This document shows positions 24,756 through 31,306 of a stretch of DNA of 64,000 nucleotides, piece by piece. Position 1 is the stretch's first letter. Every line of letters begins with the position of its first letter. The stretch lies in contig NZ_WWCM01000001.1 of the NCBI RefSeq assembly GCF_009857915.1, positions 1 to 64,000 of the forward strand. The letters are read 5' to 3'. Below the pieces are notes generated by a model, which was not told the DNA's origin, did no database searches, and was given only the letters and a program-made list of their open reading frames with translations. Origin of the DNA: Duganella qianjiadongensis. Its GTDB lineage: Bacteria; Pseudomonadota; Gammaproteobacteria; Burkholderiales; Burkholderiaceae_D. The position numbers were made by a program, and so were the translations under genes.

Positions 24756-24872
24756 TCAGCTTCCAGCTCGGCTTTTTTTCCTCTGCTCTTGAGTAAGCCG
24801 TTCAAGGTCTGAATTTATCAGCGGCCATGAAAGAAGGCCATTGCAAATAAGAGTCGCAACAATCGCCAGCAT
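24756..24872 (-). CDS. possible 38-aa single-span membrane protein
   Basis: In the 335-base gap 24604-24937 this is the only ORF with protein-like character: a hydrophobic helix (MLAIVATLICNGLLSWPL) followed by a charged tail (ERLTQEQRKKSRAGS). No clear SD. Sequence immediately upstream in another frame (SDIPPRVTIGDLLALA) looks like the natural N-terminus, so this could equally be a frameshifted remnant. On the plus strand a long-loop hairpin ending in T7 (24738-24779) may be a weak terminator. Confidence 0.25.
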   Translation of the reverse strand: MLAIVATLICNGLLSWPLINSDLERLTQEQRKKSRAGS

Positions 24873-24937
24873 AGCAGTCGCGCTAAGGCGAGAAGGTCTC
24901 CAATTGTCACGCGCGGGGGGATGTCTGAAAGATCAAG

Positions 24938-25282
24938 CTACTTGCGAAGGCTGGCCCCAAAACGGGCGGACGCCAGCACAAGCCATGCATAAGCCACCAG
25001 CAGCGGCAGCACCAGCAAAGCAAACCCGTACGTCGCAGCAACGGCAGGTAAGCACAATATAAATATTCCGATAAACGTTCCGTTACCTATGACCTTGTGC
25101 CAACGCCTATCGAGAAAGAAACCCTGACCAGCGCCTATGACTACGCCTGAGAGACAGACTGCAGCCAGCATGACCGGAGCGGAAAAATTTTCGAGCTTGA
25201 TATACACAAGGTAAAGCGCCAGAAAGCCCAAGACGGCGCTTAAGGCGGCGATCAGCGTCGTTTTAACAGGTGCAGACCTCAA
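24938..25282 (-). CDS. hypothetical membrane protein with TTG start
   Basis: 114 aa, three or four hydrophobic spans (residues 8-28, 34-52, 66-84, 86-104). TTG start at 25282 supported by ggag 7 bases upstream. 23 bases after the DUF2059-like gene on the same strand, likely co-transcribed. Not recognised. Confidence 0.5.
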   Translation of the reverse strand: MRSAPVKTTLIAALSAVLGFLALYLVYIKLENFSAPVMLAAVCLSGVVIGAGQGFFLDRRWHKVIGNGTFIGIFILCLPAVAATYGFALLVLPLLVAYAWLVLASARFGASLRK

Positions 25283-25305
25283 GTACGCTCTCCATCAATA
25301 AGTGT

Positions 25306-25779
25306 CTACTTCTTCGAGAACTTTGCGAAGGCGCTATTCATTGCAGCGCTCACATAGTCCGTTAATATTGGGGTCGACAATTGCTGCATCTCGCGCCCGA
25401 TGATACTTTGTTTTTCCATGAGCTTAGCGATGAATGGTGACGCATTCCCTTGGTTGACCAGCGATGTCAGTTCCTCCGCAGTGAAATGCCGTGCGTAGAT
25501 CTTCGCCAGATTGGCGTTCCATGGTCCCTGATACTGGCCAAGGTAGGCATCGAGTTCTTTTGAAACCAGAACCTGTGCTTCGGCCTGACCGAGCCGGGAT
25601 CCCATCATCGCAAAGGTCTGCGTTTTCTGTGCGGTGGCAAGACCAAGCATCTTTAAATTGTTGCCCAAGTGCTGGCGCTGTACCAACTCGACCGCCGCCT
25701 GCTCGCTGGAACTCGCCATCGACACCTGCGAAATTCCGAGCAGAACCGCAAAGATCCATGTTCGCGCGTGCGCATTCAT
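25306..25779 (-). CDS. exported DUF2059-like protein
   Basis: 157 aa, signal peptide MNAHARTWIFAVLLGISQVSMA. The C-terminal half has the DUF2059 pattern: YARHFTAEELTSLVNQGN, SPFIAKLMEKQSIIGREMQQ. Secreted or periplasmic, function unknown. First gene of a probable pair with the membrane protein downstream. Confidence 0.65.
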   Translation of the reverse strand: MNAHARTWIFAVLLGISQVSMASSSEQAAVELVQRQHLGNNLKMLGLATAQKTQTFAMMGSRLGQAEAQVLVSKELDAYLGQYQGPWNANLAKIYARHFTAEELTSLVNQGNASPFIAKLMEKQSIIGREMQQLSTPILTDYVSAAMNSAFAKFSKK

Positions 25780-25836
25780 GCAATGTCCCTCTTAGAAAAT
25801 ACGCCCCCTGAGCGATAAGCAAAGCCGCCGGTGCCT

Positions 25837-27084
25837 TCAGGGCTGGCCGTCCGGCGGGCCTATCCTGTGCTTGTGCACAGCCACCGTCTGCGCCTTGTAG
25901 ATCCCGCGATGGCCGGAGCAAAGATAGGCCATCACGCAAGCTAGCGCCGCATACGGGCCGATCTGCGGCCCGAATAGTTCGATCGCCATCACCGTCGAGG
26001 CTAGCGGCGTATTGGCCGCACCGGCAAACACCGCCACAAAGCCCAGCGCCGCCAGCATACCAAACGGCAGATTCAACAGCGGTGCCAGCGCATTGCCCAG
26101 CGTCGCACCGATGAAGAACAGCGGCGTTACTTCGCCGCCTTTATAACCGCTGCCCAGCGAAACCAGCGTGAAAACCAGCTTGCCCGCACTATCCCACCAC
26201 GGTAGCGGATGCGCGAAGGCCTCCAGCATCACGGGTATGCCCAGGCCCGTGTAGCGCTGGCCCAGCGCTGCTACCGCCAGCACCAGCACCACCCCGCCAG
26301 CCAGTGCACGCAGCGGGGCATAGGGAATCAGCCGTTTGAGCAAGGCAGTAAGCGCGTGGACTGCGCTGGCAAACAGCCATGCGGTCAGGCCGAACACCAG
26401 TCCTGCCAGCAGCACGGCCAGCAGGCTCCATGGGCCGAGCGCCACTATCGCTCCCGCCGCATAATGGCTATGGTGTATGCCCCACGCCATACCGATCTGA
26501 TCGGCCAGGATGGCTGACAGCATGCAGGGGAAAATCGCGTCGTAGCGCAGCCGGCCTATGGCCAGCACTTCCAGCGCAAAAATGGCGCCGGCCAGCGGCG
26601 TGCCGAAGACGGAAGCAAAACCGGCACTGATACCGGCCATCAGTACGATGCGCCGCTCCTCCTGGCGCAAGCGGAACAAATGGGTAAGCTGGTCGGCCAG
26701 CGAGCCGCCCATCTGCACCGCCGTACCCTCGCGGCCCACGGAGGCGCCGAACAGATGGGAAATCACTGTTGCCAACAGCACCAGCGGCGCCATCCGCAGC
26801 GGCACTACTTTGCGCGGATCGTGTATCTCGTCGATCAGCAGATTGTTACCTGCTTCAACCTGCGTACCCACCTTCAGATACACCCAGCTTACCACCCAGC
26901 CGGCCAGTGGCAGCAGCCAGATCAGCCAGTAATGGGTAGTGCGGCTTGCCGTCGCCCAGTCCAGCGCCCACAGAAACAGTGCGGAAGCAGTGCCGCTGGC
27001 CAGCGCAACGAGTCCGGCGATAAGCGTCCATTTGCCCAGATAAGGCAGAATTTGCAAAAGCGAGTATGGATGGCTGGATTTCAT
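25837..27084 (-). CDS. CLC-F type fluoride/proton antiporter
   Basis: 415 aa CLC-family channel/transporter. Diagnostic variants of the fluoride clade: GNNLLI at 79-84 in place of GSGIP, and GREGT at 117-121 in place of GKEGP; GYKGGEVTPLFFIGA is the third selectivity segment. Exports F- in exchange for H+ across the inner membrane. No fluoride riboswitch sequence is seen in the 55-base leader. Confidence 0.88.
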   Translation of the reverse strand: MKSSHPYSLLQILPYLGKWTLIAGLVALASGTASALFLWALDWATASRTTHYWLIWLLPLAGWVVSWVYLKVGTQVEAGNNLLIDEIHDPRKVVPLRMAPLVLLATVISHLFGASVGREGTAVQMGGSLADQLTHLFRLRQEERRIVLMAGISAGFASVFGTPLAGAIFALEVLAIGRLRYDAIFPCMLSAILADQIGMAWGIHHSHYAAGAIVALGPWSLLAVLLAGLVFGLTAWLFASAVHALTALLKRLIPYAPLRALAGGVVLVLAVAALGQRYTGLGIPVMLEAFAHPLPWWDSAGKLVFTLVSLGSGYKGGEVTPLFFIGATLGNALAPLLNLPFGMLAALGFVAVFAGAANTPLASTVMAIELFGPQIGPYAALACVMAYLCSGHRGIYKAQTVAVHKHRIGPPDGQP

Positions 27085-27139
27085 GGATTTTGCATACTAG
27101 CAAAATCCTCTGATCAGGACAATTTAAACGGCTTGCCGT

Positions 27140-27379
27140 TCAGCCCTGAGCTGCCAGTGGATCGGCCAGAATATCATCGACCTGCCGCATGGCTGCTTCG
27201 CAGGCAGCACGGATGGCGTCTGCTTCGCGCGCGCGCACAAACTGCATGGTGACGCCCTCGAACACTTCCAGCCCGTCCGCTTCGACGCGGGCCAGATCGC
27301 AGCCCGCAGTCCAGCGGCCGTCCGTGGTCGGTAAAGCCGTGGGCAGTATGTACCAGCCCTTGTAGGGTATTTTTTCCAT
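27140..27379 (-). CDS. hypothetical protein, 79 aa
   Basis: ATG 27379 with ggag 7 bases upstream (longer starts lack an SD). MEKIPYKGWYILPTALPTTD, central Glu/Val-rich strand region, and a helical C-terminus. Not recognised. About 55 bases upstream of the fluoride antiporter, same strand. Confidence 0.5.
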   Translation of the reverse strand: MEKIPYKGWYILPTALPTTDGRWTAGCDLARVEADGLEVFEGVTMQFVRAREADAIRAACEAAMRQVDDILADPLAAQG

Positions 27380-27467
27380 GCCGCGCTCCATGCCAGTAGG
27401 GATTAGCCTAGCATGAAGCGGCGACACGATGCGCACGGCTGGCACGCGCGGCGGGAACTAGGGCTGC

Positions 27468-28901
27468 TTAATCTTCGCTATCAGCCTTGCCGACACGGCC
27501 TATCGGCTGCTCCATGTTGGCGAGGTACCAGCTCAGCGACGTCAGAACGGCCACATGGCGCTTGAGTTCCAGCGTATTCACCTTGTCCAGCGTATCGGCA
27601 GCCGTGTGGTGATAATTGAAGTAGAACGAAGAATCCACCAGCGGCTCGAACACCGGCACGCCGGCACGCTCCAGCGGGCCGGTATCGGCTGCACCGGCGA
27701 TATCGCGCCGCTCGAACACCCCGGCACCGATAGGCGACAGCGCTTCGCGCAGCGGCGCAAAATACTTGACCATCGGTGCCGTCACGCTACCGATCAGGCC
27801 AAACGGACGGCCACCGCCGCTATCCGATTCGATGGCCGCGAAGTGCTTGTCCAGCAGTTGCTTGTTTGCCTCGAAATAGGCTTTGCCGCCGCGGGTACCG
27901 TTTTCTTCATTCGCCCAGGCGATCACACGGATGGTGCGGCGCGGATGCAGATCGAGCTTGCGCAGCGTTTCGATCACGCCCATGGCACCGGCCACACCGG
28001 TACCGTCGTCGTGTGCGCCCGTGCCCAGATCCCACGAATCGAGGTGGCCGGAAACGATCACCACTTCGTCGGCCTTGTCGCTGCCGGGCCAGTCCGCGAT
28101 GACGTTAAAGGTATCGGCATCAGGCAGGGTTTGCGGGGTCAGCGTCAAATGCATTTTCACCGGGCCGCGCTTGAGCAAACGGTCCAGCAGCAGCACATCC
28201 TCGGTGGTAATGGCGGCAGCCGGAATGCGCTTACCATCAACCAGCCCGGTCGCGCCGGTGTGGGCAATGCGGTAGTTGGCACCACCTACCGAACGCACCA
28301 GCGCTGCTGCTGCCCCCATTTCAGCCGCCATTTTAGGACCGGCAAAGCGGAAGCCCGCGCCCGGCCCGTAAGCTGCACCGGCATGACCACGATCCGCCAG
28401 TTCCTGATCGAACGGCACGTCGAGCAGCACGATAGTGCCCTTCACCAGTGCCGATTTGGCTTTCAGTTCCTCGAAGCTGCGCACCACCAGCACCGGTGCC
28501 GTCAGACCCTGTGCTGGTGTGGCGCCGGAACCGCCGAGTGCCGTCAGCACGATTTTTTGCGTAATGCCGGCCGGGCGGCCAGCATAATCTACCAGTTCTG
28601 CCGTCTCGGCGCCACGCACCCAGTGCGGTACCTTCACGGGCTGCAGGGTAACTTTGGCGCCCAGCTTGCGCATCGCTTCAGCCACCTGCTCCACTGCCGC
28701 CGCCGCACCGGGCGAGCCAGACAGGCGCGGCCCAACCAGATCGGTCAGGTCGGCCAGACGGTCATAGGCCCAGTCGCTCTCCATGGCAGTGGCGCGGATA
28801 CGGGCCAGCGTGGCCGGGTCATTGGGTGCAGCGGCAAGGGCGGCGCCAGCGGCGAACAGGCCGCTGGCAAGGGCGGTGAGGGCAAACTTGGTAGCTTTCA
28901 T
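27468..28901 (-). CDS. M28-family zinc aminopeptidase, exported
   Basis: 477 aa from ATG 28901, signal peptide MKATKFALTALASGLFAAGAALA. Zinc site SGHLDSWDLGTGAHDDGTG (His, Asp), then NEENGTRGG (Glu-Glu) and ESDSGGGRP, and a C-terminal His in NYHHTAADT. PA domain inserted at about 120-230. Resembles plasma glutamate carboxypeptidase-like bacterial M28 peptidases; acts on N-terminal residues of peptides in the periplasm or outside. Confidence 0.92.
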   Translation of the reverse strand: MKATKFALTALASGLFAAGAALAAAPNDPATLARIRATAMESDWAYDRLADLTDLVGPRLSGSPGAAAAVEQVAEAMRKLGAKVTLQPVKVPHWVRGAETAELVDYAGRPAGITQKIVLTALGGSGATPAQGLTAPVLVVRSFEELKAKSALVKGTIVLLDVPFDQELADRGHAGAAYGPGAGFRFAGPKMAAEMGAAAALVRSVGGANYRIAHTGATGLVDGKRIPAAAITTEDVLLLDRLLKRGPVKMHLTLTPQTLPDADTFNVIADWPGSDKADEVVIVSGHLDSWDLGTGAHDDGTGVAGAMGVIETLRKLDLHPRRTIRVIAWANEENGTRGGKAYFEANKQLLDKHFAAIESDSGGGRPFGLIGSVTAPMVKYFAPLREALSPIGAGVFERRDIAGAADTGPLERAGVPVFEPLVDSSFYFNYHHTAADTLDKVNTLELKRHVAVLTSLSWYLANMEQPIGRVGKADSED

Positions 28902-29064
28902 GGGTTTCCGTGTAGGGGCTGATGGTGACAAAAAACAGGAGCCGTGGATGGCAGGAATGAAAAATGATCTAAACGATAACCGATCATGCGGCGCTTGTCA
29001 TCCATGTTGATTTGTTATCGCTACTGCACTACCATGATTCTTCAACCGGTTGAAGAAAGCGCCT

Positions 29065-29595
29065 ATGCTCAAGGGTTCAAAGTGCACCGTACGTCACCTG
29101 CTCACGGCCGATCTGAACACTTTTATCGCGCTGGTAAACGACCTTCCCTCACGCGGCGACTACTTCTCCACCCAGTTCAAATCCCCTGAAACCCTGCGCA
29201 AAGAGTTTGCCCAGACCAGTTTTGTCACCGAGGACAGCGAACTATTCGTGATAGAAGACCAGCACCACCACATCGTCGGCGTGATCACCCATTTCAAGAG
29301 CCGTACTCCGGTCACGCGCGAAATCGGCTACCGGCTATTCGATCCAGCGCTGGCCGGACAAGGCTATGTGAGCGAAGCCTGCCGCCTGCTGGTGGACCAT
29401 CTGTTCAGAACCCAGACCTATCACCGGCTGGAATTGCTCACCGCCCCCGAGAACAAGGCCTCGGTACGGGTGGCCGAAAAATGCGGTTTCAGTGCCGAGG
29501 GCGTGCTGCGCGAGAGTTTTTTCATCAACGGCCATTACCAGAGCGTGCAGCTATTTAGCCTGCTGCGCCCCGAATGGCAGGCCACCAGGCGCTAA
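29065..29595 (+). CDS. GNAT acetyltransferase (RimJ/RimL type)
   Basis: 176 aa from ATG 29065. Acetyl-CoA motif A region GYRLFDPALAGQGYVSEAC and motif B ENKASVRVAEKCGFSAEGVLRES, as in ribosomal-protein or small-molecule N-acetyltransferases. Substrate unknown. Confidence 0.88.
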   Translation: MLKGSKCTVRHLLTADLNTFIALVNDLPSRGDYFSTQFKSPETLRKEFAQTSFVTEDSELFVIEDQHHHIVGVITHFKSRTPVTREIGYRLFDPALAGQGYVSEACRLLVDHLFRTQTYHRLELLTAPENKASVRVAEKCGFSAEGVLRESFFINGHYQSVQLFSLLRPEWQATRR

Positions 29596-29732
29596 TTGTT
29601 ACAAGGCTTTACCGCCAACCCGAGTTTGTAAGCAGGTGTATAAGACGTGGCGGATTTGCGCCACTGCTTTATAGTGAAGTCACTGGCTCAGTGATCTTTC
29701 CGGTCCGGCCTATGCCTAGTAAGGGGAATACC

Positions 29733-30164
29733 ATGTTGAACAAGAAATCGTTGATTCTGGCTTTAGTCACCGCAGCGGCGGTCTCGTCGTCGGCCTATGC
29801 TGGCGAACGCGAGTTCAACACGCTGGCTGGCGCCGTGGTCGGTGCAGCGATCGGCAATAGCAGTGGTGGCCGCGACGGTGCCGTGGTCGGTGGCCTGATC
29901 GGTGCCGCAGTGGGCAATAGCATCCGCACTGACGACCGTTATTACGACCGAGGCCGCGGTGGCCGCTACGTCGAAACCCGCGTCTACACCCGCCCTGCCC
30001 CCGTCTATTACGAACCGGCGCCCGTGTACTATGTGCCGCCACCCCGTGTCGTGTATGTCGAACCGGCCCGCCCCTACTACCGCGAGGTTCGTGAGTACCG
30101 CGAATATCGTGACGATCGCTGGGAACATCGCCACTACCGCGATCACGATCACGACCGCTGGTAA
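29733..30164 (+). CDS. exported glycine-zipper protein with Tyr/Pro/Arg-rich tail
   Basis: 143 aa, signal peptide MLNKKSLILALVTAAAVSSSAYA. Residues 30-65 are a glycine-zipper (LAGAVVGAAIGNSSGGRDGA then GGLIGAAVGNS), followed by a tail rich in Tyr, Pro, Arg and His. Glycine-zipper 2TM proteins associate with the outer membrane. SD aagggga 6 bases before ATG. A strong terminator follows. Confidence 0.82.
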   Translation: MLNKKSLILALVTAAAVSSSAYAGEREFNTLAGAVVGAAIGNSSGGRDGAVVGGLIGAAVGNSIRTDDRYYDRGRGGRYVETRVYTRPAPVYYEPAPVYYVPPPRVVYVEPARPYYREVREYREYRDDRWEHRHYRDHDHDRW

Positions 30165-30198
30165 GCGCCTGCCGCAAGCCAATCAAAGCCGCAAATCC

Positions 30199-30231
30199 AA
30201 GCCCCTTGTGCTCCGCAAGGGGCTTTTTTCT
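30199..30231 (+). terminator. intrinsic terminator
   Basis: Stem aagccccttg (30199-30208) / caaggggctt (30216-30225), 7-base loop, then T-rich tail. Isolates the glycine-zipper gene from the kinase operon that starts 48 bases later. Confidence 0.85.
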
Positions 30232-30278
30232 TTCCCTCCGCTAGCAAGTCCCGACACAGCCAGAATCGGGGGGATCGC

Positions 30279-31304
30279 ATGACTATCATAACGCTGGAAC
30301 TGGGGCACTACCGGCTGCAGGAGCAAATCGGCCGTTCGGCCTATGGCGTGATCTGGCGCGCCAGCGGGCCCGCCAGCACGCGCGACGTGGCGCTCAAATT
30401 CATCAATCACGAACAGATGGAAAAGGCAGGACCGGGCCTGCGTGAACGCTGGATTGCCAGTGCGCAGAACGAAATCGGCTTTCTGCAGGCACTGGAACCA
30501 TGGGATGAGCGCCACATCGTCCGCCTGCTCGACAGTGGATGGCATCAGGAGCTGCCCGTGCTGGCACTGGAGCTGCTGGCCTGTGATCTGGGCAAACACA
30601 TGCAGCAGCTGAAAAGCCGGCAGGAAGCCATCCCGCTGCCGCGTCTGCTCGAATGGACCAGCCAGATTAATCAGGCACTGGCCAAAGTGCACCAGTACGG
30701 CTGGCGCTATCTCGACCTGAAACCGGCCAATGTGCTGCTGGACTGGGGACTGCAGAACGTCAAGCTGGCGGACTTCGGCACCAACCGCCATGGCCTGCAT
30801 GCCGAGCTCCATTCCTATGCCGGCACCGCCAACTGGCAGGCGCCGGAGCAGTTCTTTCCCCAGCCGCAGGGCAGCTATCAGAGCTCGGCCAGCAGCGACT
30901 ATTTTTCGCTCGGCGCCATGTTCTACTATCTGGTCACGGGCGGCACGCCACTACAGTTCTGCGCAGACCTTGGTGCAGCCTACCGCGCCCACAATACAGC
31001 CGGCGCATCAGTGATACTGCAAGCCAGCGGCGGCACGCTGCCCGCCACACTGCACGAGGATGAAGCTGCCCGTTTCTGTGCTGCGCTCCCCACGCACGCG
31101 CGTGATAATGCGCTACTGCTGTTGCGCTGCCTGCTGCATCCCGATCCGGCCCAGCGCCCGCGCCACGCCATCCAGATCAGCCGCATGCTGCACGCCATAC
31201 AGGGTATGCCGCACGAGCGCAACTACCTCGAGGTCACCGATCCTGTACGCGGCATGCGCCGCCCCACTGCCGCCAATGGCTGGCAGACTATGCGGAGCGC
31301 ATAA
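30279..31304 (+). CDS. soluble Ser/Thr protein kinase (Hanks type, non-RD)
   Basis: 341 aa. Glycine loop GRSAYGVIW (18-26), catalytic Lys40 in VALKF, YLDLKPANVLLD with Asp146, Lys148 and Asn151, DFG at 165-167, APE at 188-190. The HRD motif is replaced by YLD (no Arg), so this is a non-RD kinase, unlike PknB. No membrane helix is seen, unlike PknA/PknB. First gene of a six-gene plus-strand operon; the next ATG is 2 bases after its stop. Likely substrates are the envelope proteins encoded around it (inference from context). ggggggA-rich SD. Confidence 0.93.
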   Translation: MTIITLELGHYRLQEQIGRSAYGVIWRASGPASTRDVALKFINHEQMEKAGPGLRERWIASAQNEIGFLQALEPWDERHIVRLLDSGWHQELPVLALELLACDLGKHMQQLKSRQEAIPLPRLLEWTSQINQALAKVHQYGWRYLDLKPANVLLDWGLQNVKLADFGTNRHGLHAELHSYAGTANWQAPEQFFPQPQGSYQSSASSDYFSLGAMFYYLVTGGTPLQFCADLGAAYRAHNTAGASVILQASGGTLPATLHEDEAARFCAALPTHARDNALLLLRCLLHPDPAQRPRHAIQISRMLHAIQGMPHERNYLEVTDPVRGMRRPTAANGWQTMRSA

Positions 31305-31306
31305 TC

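Noticed and set aside
21715-25300. Phage attachment site duplication of the tRNA-Leu 3' end
   Set aside because: I could not find a second copy of the tRNA 3' end downstream, nor an integrase.
27085-27140. Fluoride riboswitch upstream of the CLC-F gene
   Set aside because: The leader is about 55 bases and lacks the conserved GATG/CGCC stem and terminal CTGATG arrangement.
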